64,000 nt of DNA, taken from contig NZ_JASJUU010000003.1 of NCBI RefSeq assembly GCF_030125375.1, positions 262,247-326,246 on the forward strand. The letters are read 5' to 3'. Positions 1 to 7,390 of this stretch are shown here, in pieces. The notes beneath the pieces are model-generated. The model saw nothing but the letters and a program-made list of their open reading frames with translations. It ran no database searches and was not told the DNA's origin. This DNA is from Pseudoalteromonas umbrosa (lineage in GTDB: Bacteria; Pseudomonadota; Gammaproteobacteria; Enterobacterales; Alteromonadaceae). The translations under genes and the position numbers were made by a program. Within the stretch, counting starts at the first letter, position 1; each line of letters opens with the position of its first letter.

Positions 1-95
1 AGGCAGGGAGGAATGACTACATTACCAAGCCAATATTGCTTGAAGAACTAACCCAGTCATTATCTCAGTTTCTTTCTCCTGAAAATGCAATTTAA
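1..95 (+). CDS. C-terminal end of a response-regulator (REC) domain protein, partial
   Basis: Reading in the frame that ends with TAA at 93-95 gives about 30 residues including D-Y-I-T-K-P-I followed by a leucine-rich helix. This is the usual end of a CheY-like receiver domain: the conserved Lys-Pro after beta-5, then alpha-5. The protein is therefore probably a response regulator or a hybrid histidine kinase whose receiver is C-terminal. The rest lies before the window, so the full architecture cannot be seen. Confidence 0.65.
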   Translation, partial: AGRNDYITKPILLEELTQSLSQFLSPENAI

Positions 96-245
96 AGCAT
101 ATTTTCACTTCATGCAGTTTAACTTCTTAATAACCTGATTCTGTTTTATTTCTTATTATTTTTCTATTTTTCTTCTTGACCTCAAGTCGACTTTAAGTGG
201 CATAGTTTTCCAATCATTTTGATTTTTGGCTATTTGGAGGTTCAT

Positions 246-752
246 ATGTACATGGGAGACAGTTTATTTCATCTTGTTGGTTTTTCGTTGCTTTTGGGAG
301 TTGGTGCTACTTTATTTATGGATATTTGGAGTATGTTTTTAAAACGCGTTTTTAACGTGCAGCCCTTAAATTATGCTTTGGTAGGACGATGGCTGGCGTA
401 TTTGCTAAATGGTCAGGTGTTACATATGAATATAGTAAAAGCTGAGCCAAAACAACATGAAAGCGTAATTGGGTGGGTTGCGCATTATGTAATTGGTATC
501 GTTTTTGCGCTCATACTCGTCTTGCCTTCTTTGTGGATGCATAATCCACTTCTAAATCATATTGGCGCTATTGTATTTGGCTCACTCACTGTTATTTTTC
601 CATATTTTATTATGCAACCTTGCTTTGGTATGGGGATCGCAGCAAGGAAAACAGCAGAGCCAAATAGTATGCGCATGAAAAGCCTTATGGCACATGTGTC
701 ATTTGGTGTTGGTTTAAGCCTATCTTTATTTTTTATCAGCATGGTTTATTAA
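246..752 (+). CDS. DUF2938 family integral membrane protein
   Basis: A 168-residue, very hydrophobic protein with about four membrane segments. The sequence resembles the DUF2938 family (conserved D-I-W-S near the first helix, Q-P-C-F-G-M-G-I-A-A-R-K-T before the last helix), which has no assigned function. The frame is open from 219, but GGAGG at 236-240 sits 5 bases before the ATG at 246, so I start there. It stands alone, followed after about 90 bases by a cupin gene on the same strand. Family assignment is from memory of the pattern; the role is unknown. Confidence 0.75.
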   Translation: MYMGDSLFHLVGFSLLLGVGATLFMDIWSMFLKRVFNVQPLNYALVGRWLAYLLNGQVLHMNIVKAEPKQHESVIGWVAHYVIGIVFALILVLPSLWMHNPLLNHIGAIVFGSLTVIFPYFIMQPCFGMGIAARKTAEPNSMRMKSLMAHVSFGVGLSLSLFFISMVY

Positions 753-843
753 TTGAGGCTAACTAGTACCTAATAGACTGATATTAATAAATTTTAACTA
801 TATTTTCTGTTTTAAATACATTTTTTGTAAAAAGGATTAAATA

Positions 844-1341
844 ATGAAAAAAGATAAAGGCGGCATTATCGTCAATTACCCTAATAGCGGACATTACCTT
901 GCATCTGCTGGTAATTTGTATCGGATAATGATTGGCGGAGAGCAAACTGAGGGACAGTTTTCATTAATTGAGTCGCTTATACAGCCAGGACAAGGCGGCC
1001 CATTTCATACACATGCCAATGAGCAGGAATCATTTTTAGTTATAAGTGGGACTTTAACTTTCTTTGATGCTCAGCGGAGCTATCAAGCAACACCTGGAAC
1101 ATTTATTTTATGCCCAGCAGGCATAATGCGGGGGTTTCGAAATGAAACAAAGGAAGAAGTAAAAGTATTGATCTTATACACCCCTGCAGGCATTGAAAAT
1201 ATGATTAAGATGGAAGGGAAAGAGCTGGAACAGGTTGAAGGCTATCAAGTAGCGAATGGAGATAGACAACTTTCCTGTCCGGTTCTAAATCAGGAATTTG
1301 GCATTGTTGAAGGCAAAAAGCCACTTCCAAATCCACTCTAA
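844..1341 (+). CDS. Cupin domain-containing protein
   Basis: A 165-residue protein with one small beta-barrel (cupin_2-like). The first cupin motif is clear at about residues 56-76: G-G-P-F-H-T-H followed by an E and a G, giving two His and one Glu metal ligands. The second motif (P-A-G-I-M-R-G-F-R-N) lacks the usual His. An AAGG ribosome-binding site precedes the ATG. Such single-domain cupins may be dioxygenases, isomerases or sugar-binding proteins; the substrate cannot be told. It has no signal peptide and is probably cytosolic. Confidence 0.75.
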   Translation: MKKDKGGIIVNYPNSGHYLASAGNLYRIMIGGEQTEGQFSLIESLIQPGQGGPFHTHANEQESFLVISGTLTFFDAQRSYQATPGTFILCPAGIMRGFRNETKEEVKVLILYTPAGIENMIKMEGKELEQVEGYQVANGDRQLSCPVLNQEFGIVEGKKPLPNPL

Positions 1342-1467
1342 ACGATACATATTGCATGGCTGTATTTATTATACCTAGAGGTGTTTTAGCGATTTATTTG
1401 TCTGCTTAGCGTGATATATTCTTCATTTAATATATCACAAAACTTAGACCCTAATTAAGGAAGCTGC

Positions 1468-2487
1468 ATGATTGATCTTCGCTCAGATACAGTGACACAG
1501 CCTTGTAAAAATATGAGGCGATTAATGAGTAATGCCATGGTTGGTGATGATGTATATGGTGATGACCCTACGGTGAATGAGCTAGAGCAATATAGCTCAG
1601 TCAAACATGGTTTTGAAGCATCTTTATTTGTAAGCTCTGGAACGCAGGCGAATTTATTGGCAATTCTTGCGCATTGTGACAGAGGCGATGAATATGTATG
1701 CGGCCAAAATGCGCACAACTATAAGTATGAAGCGGGTGGGGCTGCTGTACTTGGGTCGGTACAGCCTCAACCTATTGAGAATTTGCCGGATGGGAGTATT
1801 TGCTTAGATAAAGTGGTTGCTGCAATCAAACCAGATAATTTTCACTTTGCTCGGACAAAAATGCTGAGTTTAGAAAACACTATTGGTGGCAAAGTATTAA
1901 GCCTTGATTACTTAAAAGAGGCCAGAGCAATAACGAAAAAGTATGCGTTAAAACTGCACTTAGACGGTGCCAGAGTGTATAACGCTGCAGTTGCATTAAA
2001 TGTTGATGTAAAAGAGATCAGCCAACACTTTGACTCCATGACCGTTTGTTTGTCAAAAGGGCTGGGGGCGCCTGTTGGTTCTTTATTAATGGGAGAGCGT
2101 GACTTTATTGAGAAAGCGAGGCGCTTGAGAAAAATGCTAGGTGGAGGGATGCGCCAAGCAGGTATCTTGGCTGCTGCAGGGATCTATGTACTTAAAAATA
2201 ATGTAGATAGATTAGCTGAGGACCATGAAAACGCGCGATATTTAGCACAGCGTATTAACGAACTCCCAGGCTTTGATAGCACTGGATATGAGGTGGATAC
2301 TAACCTTGTATTTTTAGATGTAGACAGTAGTGTGGATATTCAAGCGTTTACTGAGGTGATGTTCAGTAAAGGAATTAATATTACTCCAGGTTATCAAGGT
2401 ATGCGCTTTGTGACTCACTCAGGTATAAATAAAGAAAAAATAGACGTATTTATTGATGCAGCAAAAACCTACCTACTAGTAAGCTAA
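1468..2487 (+). CDS. ltaE: Low-specificity L-threonine aldolase
   Basis: PLP-dependent enzyme of fold type I that cleaves L-threonine and L-allo-threonine to glycine and acetaldehyde. The protein starts M-I-D-L-R-S-D-T-V-T like E. coli LtaE and has H-L-D-G-A-R before the PLP lysine. The lysine falls at residue 197 in S-K-G-L-G-A-P-V-G-S, the same number as in E. coli. Length (339) is normal. The start is supported by AAGGAAG upstream. A strong terminator hairpin follows, so it is probably a single-gene transcript. Confidence 0.93.
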   Translation: MIDLRSDTVTQPCKNMRRLMSNAMVGDDVYGDDPTVNELEQYSSVKHGFEASLFVSSGTQANLLAILAHCDRGDEYVCGQNAHNYKYEAGGAAVLGSVQPQPIENLPDGSICLDKVVAAIKPDNFHFARTKMLSLENTIGGKVLSLDYLKEARAITKKYALKLHLDGARVYNAAVALNVDVKEISQHFDSMTVCLSKGLGAPVGSLLMGERDFIEKARRLRKMLGGGMRQAGILAAAGIYVLKNNVDRLAEDHENARYLAQRINELPGFDSTGYEVDTNLVFLDVDSSVDIQAFTEVMFSKGINITPGYQGMRFVTHSGINKEKIDVFIDAAKTYLLVS

Positions 2488-2525
2488 TTAACAGCGTTGA
2501 AGGCTGTGAAGCTGCGTATTCTATT

Positions 2526-2556
2526 GCCTTATCAAGTAAATTGATAAGGCTTTTTA
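2526..2556 (+). terminator. Rho-independent terminator after ltaE
   Basis: A perfect 10-bp stem (2526-2535 with 2541-2550), a 5-base loop and then TTTTT. It lies 38 bases after the ltaE stop codon. Confidence 0.85.
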
Positions 2557-2777
2557 TTATTAAATCTCTATAACTACTTGATACTTAGCATTAAATTTTA
2601 TAATTCTGTGTGTTGTTAGATGTTTACCTGCTCACTTTAATGTAAATGAATGTAAACAAGGTGTCTGATAAATACAAATTTTTGTCTTATTAATGATGTG
2701 CTTTACAACAGTTTAAAACGGTATTTAGGTACAGTCTTTATTAAAGTTTTCCATATTATTTTATGGAGGCATACACA

Positions 2778-3386
2778 ATGAAAAAAACATTTATATTGTC
2801 AGCACTGGCAGCTTTTAGCCTTAATGTTCAAGCAACAGAGTTAAGTAAAACGTACTTAGAAATTGGATACTCAAAGTCCGATTTTAAAGATGAAAAATAT
2901 TTTGATAAAACTGACTTAGATTTGGTGGGCCATCAGCTGAGTTTAAGTTATGAATTTGAAAATGGTATCTATGCGGGCTTGCATACAAAAAGACATCGAG
3001 AAACGTTTTTAGTCGACTTGTTCGGCCAAGACGTAGAGCTTGATGAAAACTTAATTGAGCTGGGTTACGTAGCGCACGAAGCTCAAAATGGCCGCTTTTC
3101 TATAGGTGCTTTTGTTGGTGCTTTAGAATTGAGCGTTGAAGATAGCAGCAATGATGCGGACCTTTACCGTGTTTATACTGAATATGATCACCGTTTTAAC
3201 CAGTATTTCTCTGCTTTTGCCAAGCTTGGTTACGAGTCTGTTGATGGTGAAGGTGCAAATAGTGAAGATGGTCTTTGGACGGAAGTTGGTATTAGAGCAC
3301 ATTGGGGCGCATCAAGCTTCTCATGGGAGTTTTCTCAGGGCGAAGTTGTTGAGCAAGTCGGTTTTGTCTACCGTTATTCTTTCTAA
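2778..3386 (+). CDS. Outer-membrane beta-barrel protein (OmpA-like small barrel), copy 1
   Basis: A 202-residue exported protein. The start at 2778 is chosen because TGGAGG lies at 2764-2769 and it yields a clean signal peptide (M-K-K-T-F then a hydrophobic core, cleavage near V-Q-A). The rest is alternating beta-strand sequence with a C-terminal Y-R-Y-S-F, the aromatic end recognised by the BAM complex. Size fits an 8-stranded barrel. The next gene is a clear paralogue: both carry Y-E-F-E-N-G-I-Y, H-R-F-N-Q-Y-F-S and Y-R-Y-S-F. Function unknown; both are acidic in the loops. Confidence 0.8.
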   Translation: MKKTFILSALAAFSLNVQATELSKTYLEIGYSKSDFKDEKYFDKTDLDLVGHQLSLSYEFENGIYAGLHTKRHRETFLVDLFGQDVELDENLIELGYVAHEAQNGRFSIGAFVGALELSVEDSSNDADLYRVYTEYDHRFNQYFSAFAKLGYESVDGEGANSEDGLWTEVGIRAHWGASSFSWEFSQGEVVEQVGFVYRYSF

Positions 3387-3407
3387 TTAATAAAATCATT
3401 CTCTCTG

Positions 3408-3430
3408 GGACTGGTTTAAAAAGCTGGTCC
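3408..3430 (+). terminator. Possible weak terminator or attenuator hairpin between the two barrel genes
   Basis: A 10-pair stem with three G-U wobbles, followed by ATTTGTTATTT rather than a clean U tract. It may only partly separate the two paralogues. Confidence 0.35.
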
Positions 3431-3578
3431 ATTTGTTATTTCAACAACTGCGATACTCGTCGTCAAATCGAGAAGATGCTCAATTCTATACCTTGATAAT
3501 GATTGAGACATTTTGATACAGACCCTTTGCTTTATCTCCTATACCATTTTTGCAAGTGTTAGATGAAGGAGTAACGTA

Positions 3579-4172
3579 ATGAAAAATAAGCTATCTGTAA
3601 TGGTATTGTCAGTTATTGGGTTAAATGTACAAGCGACTGAATTAAACAAAACATTCATCGAATTTGGTTATACACAAAGTGACTTTGGAGATAAGTCAAA
3701 AGTAGAACCTGATGGGATCCAGTTGGGTTTTGGCTATGAATTTGAGAATGGTATCTACACAAGTATAAAAGTAAAACGTCAAAGAGATAGTTTAGAAGGG
3801 AGCGTCAGTAAATTTGATCTAGACCTAGACGAAAACTTATTTGAGCTTGGTTATATTGCCTATGAAACAAACAAGGGAAGATTTTCGTTTGGTGCAGGTT
3901 TCGGAGAAATGGATTGGGACATGAGCCACAGAAAATTAGAAGGTGATTTTTATCGTCTTTTTACTGAGTATGAGCACCGTTTTAATCAATATTTCTCTGG
4001 ATATGCGCGCTTAGGGTATGAGTACTTCGACCCTAAAGGTGCAAAAAATAATGACGGTGCTTGGGCTGAGCTTGGTATACAAGCACATTATGGCGCCTCA
4101 AGCGTTGCACTGAGCTATTTTGATAGTGCAGATATTGATCAACTAGGTGTTACTTATCGCTACTCTTTTTAG
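3579..4172 (+). CDS. Outer-membrane beta-barrel protein (OmpA-like small barrel), copy 2
   Basis: A 197-residue paralogue of the preceding gene, with the same signal-peptide layout (cleavage near V-Q-A), the same F-E-N-G-I-Y, H-R-F-N-Q-Y-F-S and G-A-S-S segments, and the same Y-R-Y-S-F end. AAGGAG at 3566-3571 supports the ATG. The gap of about 190 bases and the weak hairpin between the two suggest separate promoters or partial read-through. Loop sequences differ most, as expected for surface-exposed regions. Function unknown. Confidence 0.8.
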   Translation: MKNKLSVMVLSVIGLNVQATELNKTFIEFGYTQSDFGDKSKVEPDGIQLGFGYEFENGIYTSIKVKRQRDSLEGSVSKFDLDLDENLFELGYIAYETNKGRFSFGAGFGEMDWDMSHRKLEGDFYRLFTEYEHRFNQYFSGYARLGYEYFDPKGAKNNDGAWAELGIQAHYGASSVALSYFDSADIDQLGVTYRYSF

Positions 4173-4367
4173 TAAAGCTGTTTATTGGTGTCGTCGTGTT
4201 TGAGGAATACGGCCTTTGGTATGACTAAAGCATCTATAAAACTCTGAACATAGATTGATGTTTTTATTCTTGGTTGAAGTGTATTTCATCAAATGTGTAC
4301 ATATGGTAATAATATTTTTAATGTGCTTTTCAAAGTACTTAATATGCCATATGCAAAAGGACAAAAC

Positions 4368-5060
4368 ATGAAAACAATTGGTTTACTCGGTGGAATGAGC
4401 TGGGAGTCAACAGCTAACTATTATAAGTATATTAATCAGGGTATTAAATCAAAGTTGGGTGGTTTGCACTCTGCTAAAATCGTGATGAAAAGCATTGACT
4501 TTGCCCCTATAGCGGAGTTGCAACAAGCTAATGAGTGGGGCTCGATGGCTGAAATGCTCACCCAAGATGCTCGGGATATTGAACGTGCAGGGGCTGATTT
4601 CATCCTCATTTGCACAAATACCATGCATTTAATTTTTGATGAAGTACAGTCTGGAGTCGGCATTCCCCTCATCCATATTGCGGACCCAACTGGAGAACAA
4701 TTAAGACAAGATGGAAAGCGCAAGGTTGGGTTGCTTGGCACGCAATTTACTATGTCTGAGTCATTTTATAAGGACAGGCTTAACAATAAATTTGATATTG
4801 ATGTAATTGTGCCCGATGTTGGTGACCAACAAGTTGTTCACGATATCATTTATAACGAACTGTGCGTAGGTGATATTAAGCCAGAATCCAAACGAGCGTA
4901 CTTAGGCGTTATTGCAAAACTTCAGTCGAAAGGGGCTGAGGCAATCATCTTGGGATGTACAGAAATTGCCTTACTCGTTAACGAAAATGATACAGATATT
5001 CCTCTTTATGATACAGCTATTTTGCATGCAAACAGTGCCGTCTCTGCTTCACTAAAATAA
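4368..5060 (+). CDS. ygeA: Aspartate/glutamate racemase family protein (YgeA-like amino-acid racemase)
   Basis: A 230-residue PLP-independent racemase. Two catalytic cysteines are visible in their usual contexts: C82 in I-C-T-N-T-M-H and C197 in L-G-C-T-E-I. The N-terminus M-K-T-I-G-L-L-G-G-M-S-W-E-S-T matches E. coli YgeA, a broad-specificity amino-acid racemase, and collinearity continues to the end. The frame is open from 4293, but AAAGGA just before 4368 and the family N-terminus fix the start. It is a cytosolic enzyme that probably makes or removes D-amino acids; the exact substrate is not readable. Confidence 0.88.
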   Translation: MKTIGLLGGMSWESTANYYKYINQGIKSKLGGLHSAKIVMKSIDFAPIAELQQANEWGSMAEMLTQDARDIERAGADFILICTNTMHLIFDEVQSGVGIPLIHIADPTGEQLRQDGKRKVGLLGTQFTMSESFYKDRLNNKFDIDVIVPDVGDQQVVHDIIYNELCVGDIKPESKRAYLGVIAKLQSKGAEAIILGCTEIALLVNENDTDIPLYDTAILHANSAVSASLK

Positions 5061-5204
5061 TAAATATACATACTTTATAGAAACTTATGGTGTGGCTTGG
5101 AATGTTTTATATACTTTAATTGATTTGGGGTAATATAAAATTCAAAAATTAGAGCTTTTATTTTAATTTTGTGTAAAAATTTACTAGTTTTAAAAGGAGT
5201 AATT

Positions 5205-6899
5205 ATGAAATTAAAATATCTTTCATGTGTTGTGGCAGCTATGATCACGAGTTCTTCAGCGTTGGCATTTACTCAATTAGGTGGTGCTGGCGTGATGCCA
5301 ATTGGTCATGAATGGCTAACACGCACCTCTGCATTGGAGTTGATGGGGCAAGATACGCGAGTCAGCGATAGCCAAGACCCAAGGTTAAACTGGAATAATG
5401 GCTTAGCGAAATCTATTGAACTAAATGTAGCACAACATGAAGTTGAAAGGATCTTATCTAACACAAACGATGATGGGACTTATTGGTCTGGTTATGATGC
5501 TATCTTCGCAGCCATTGTGGGTGAAAGATGGGTTGATATTGCCGGCTTTAATGTCACGAATGCCAGCGCTGATCCGACAGGGCCAAATTGCTTCAATGCC
5601 GTCGCGCAAGAGCCAGCGGATTTGCAGCAAGACCACTTTATGCGTCGTTATGACGACATTGGTGGGATTGGTGGTGTAAACGCAGCAAAGCGTGCGCAAA
5701 TCCGGTTTATAAATCATTTTGTTAATGCCGCAACTGCCGAGTCTAAAAAAATCAAGGTGTGGGATGGCGGCGGTTATGCCAAAGCGGTTGAAGTTGATCA
5801 CAATTATTTTTTATTCGGTCGAGCTGTTCACTTGTTTCAAGATTCATTCAGTCCTGAGCATACGGTACGCTTAGCGGTTGATAATTATGAAAAAATTTGG
5901 CAAGTCAAAGCCTACCTTTGCTCTGAAGGGGCTGAACAACATACCCATGATACAAAAGAAGCAATTAACTACCAAAGCGGTGATGTAATTTGGAAACCTG
6001 AATCTAGAGGGCAAAGCGGCTGGCAGGCTTATAAGCCAAGCAATATAAAGCCGGTTGCTTTGGTATCTTTAGAGGCCAGTAAAGATCTCTGGGCTGCATT
6101 TATCCGAACCATGGCCATACCGCAAGAAGAGCGCAAAGCAAAAGCGAAGTTGGAGGCGCAGCAGCTGGTGGATAATTGGCTATCATTTGATGAGCAAGCC
6201 ATGCTCAATTGGTATGATGATGAAGCAAAGCGTGACCATACTTATGTATTGGCACCGGGCGAGCAGGGCAAAGGAAAGTCCTTAATCGACTGTATGACTG
6301 AACTTAAAGTCGGTACCACAGATCAGCTGGCCCGCGTCGCACAACTAGAAGAAGAACGTAGGCACTGCTTGTATAATATTGAAGCCGAAGCGGGTTACAG
6401 TGATGTCAACGATGCATTGATTAATATGCCATATAATTGGAAATGGAAATCTTTAACATGGAAAACGCCACCAGAGGATTGGCAGCCAAATCAGCTTGAC
6501 GCAGATACTGGTGAGGTTGTTCATATCCATAATGCCAGTAACGGTAAAGCCATCGGCTCACAAAACGGAGAAGTGAAAAATGCGCTTTTATATATTGAAC
6601 AGGCAACGCCAATCGACTTTATTTTGGTCAAAGGTGAGGGAGGTGAGTCTTATTTTAGGACAAGGCAAAATGCAGAGTTGTTCTTAAGTTATAAAAACAA
6701 CTTTACCGGTGATGCTAAACTTTGGACGTCCCCCGACAAGGCCTCTTTTAATATTGAAACGTATGGTACCCGCGTAAATTTGAAGAACGACTTTTGGCAG
6801 CAATATGTCTGGGCTGATATTGAGTCTGGGCAAGTGCATTTATCTCGTAAAGGAAATGCAAGCAATGAAAATGCGCAGTGGCTGTTAGTTAAACAATAA
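5205..6899 (+). CDS. Secreted zinc-dependent phospholipase C / P1-nuclease-like protein with C-terminal beta-rich domain
   Basis: A 564-residue exported protein (signal peptide, cleavage near A-L-A; AAGGAG before the ATG). The core resembles bacterial zinc phospholipase C: H209-x3-D213-x5-H219 in G-R-A-V-H-L-F-Q-D-S-F-S-P-E-H has the same spacing as H118/D122/H128 of the Bacillus cereus enzyme, and additional His occur around I-N-H-F and T-H-D-T-K-E. The last ~115 residues form a separate beta-rich unit, perhaps a trefoil-like lipid- or glycan-binding module. It is longer than the classic enzyme. Hydrolysis of phospholipids is inferred; nuclease activity is a possible alternative. Confidence 0.72.
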   Translation: MKLKYLSCVVAAMITSSSALAFTQLGGAGVMPIGHEWLTRTSALELMGQDTRVSDSQDPRLNWNNGLAKSIELNVAQHEVERILSNTNDDGTYWSGYDAIFAAIVGERWVDIAGFNVTNASADPTGPNCFNAVAQEPADLQQDHFMRRYDDIGGIGGVNAAKRAQIRFINHFVNAATAESKKIKVWDGGGYAKAVEVDHNYFLFGRAVHLFQDSFSPEHTVRLAVDNYEKIWQVKAYLCSEGAEQHTHDTKEAINYQSGDVIWKPESRGQSGWQAYKPSNIKPVALVSLEASKDLWAAFIRTMAIPQEERKAKAKLEAQQLVDNWLSFDEQAMLNWYDDEAKRDHTYVLAPGEQGKGKSLIDCMTELKVGTTDQLARVAQLEEERRHCLYNIEAEAGYSDVNDALINMPYNWKWKSLTWKTPPEDWQPNQLDADTGEVVHIHNASNGKAIGSQNGEVKNALLYIEQATPIDFILVKGEGGESYFRTRQNAELFLSYKNNFTGDAKLWTSPDKASFNIETYGTRVNLKNDFWQQYVWADIESGQVHLSRKGNASNENAQWLLVKQ

Positions 6900-6908
6900 T
6901 TTGAGTGA

Positions 6909-6940
6909 GCCCAAAGCTGTGATTACGCTTTGGGCATTTA
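6909..6940 (+). terminator. Rho-independent terminator after the phospholipase-like gene
   Basis: A 9-bp perfect stem (6909-6917 with 6927-6935), a 9-base loop and an AT-rich tail. It separates this gene from the convergent small gene. Confidence 0.7.
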
Positions 6941-6941
6941 A

Positions 6942-7133
6942 TTAATAGTAGAGAAATGAATCACAGTGGCACTGTGGATCGTCTTTGAGTAAATCAGCAT
7001 GTAAATCTATCTTCCTTTGACTTCGCTCATCCCAAACCGTCACGACTTGATTACGTCTATCGACAATTAAAACCTCAACAGGGTGGTCTTGATATTCTAA
7101 CCATTCACCTTTTTGTATGTCTTCAATGTTCAT
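6942..7133 (-). CDS. Small conserved-looking hypothetical protein (63 aa)
   Basis: A short acidic protein, M-N-I-E-D-I-Q-K-G-E-W-L-E-Y and so on, with a likely small SH3/KOW-like beta core (V-E-V-L-I-V-D, V-V-T-V-W-D, K-I-D-L) and a C-terminal C-H-C-D motif. The ATG at 7133 is chosen because GGAG lies 8 bases upstream; a GTG at 7142 overlaps that site. The gene faces the phospholipase gene across a terminator. I do not recognise a family or a function. Confidence 0.55.
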   Translation of the reverse strand: MNIEDIQKGEWLEYQDHPVEVLIVDRRNQVVTVWDERSQRKIDLHADLLKDDPQCHCDSFLYY

Positions 7134-7308
7134 TAATTTCACTCCAGCACTTGCGAAGCATAGTATTGAGCATCTTTATAATATTGCTAACAAGTGAACA
7201 CCATTAAAATTTGCAAAGAGTATTACTTACCACTTTGTTACAAGATGAATGAATGCATTATGTAAAAAAGCGCATTAAGTACTTTTAAGTGTAGTTAGTA
7301 GAGGGAAA

Positions 7309-7343
7309 AAAGCCCAACATAAAGGTGATCCTCGTTGGGCTTT
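7309..7343 (-). terminator. Terminator downstream of the trehalose-locus TonB receptor
   Basis: A 10-bp perfect stem (7309-7318 with 7334-7343). On the minus strand it is followed by TTTTTCCCTC, so it serves the receptor gene. Confidence 0.75.
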
Positions 7344-7390
7344 GGTCGTTAGTTTTCTGTGTGTCCACTCAACATGGACTTAATTTGGGA

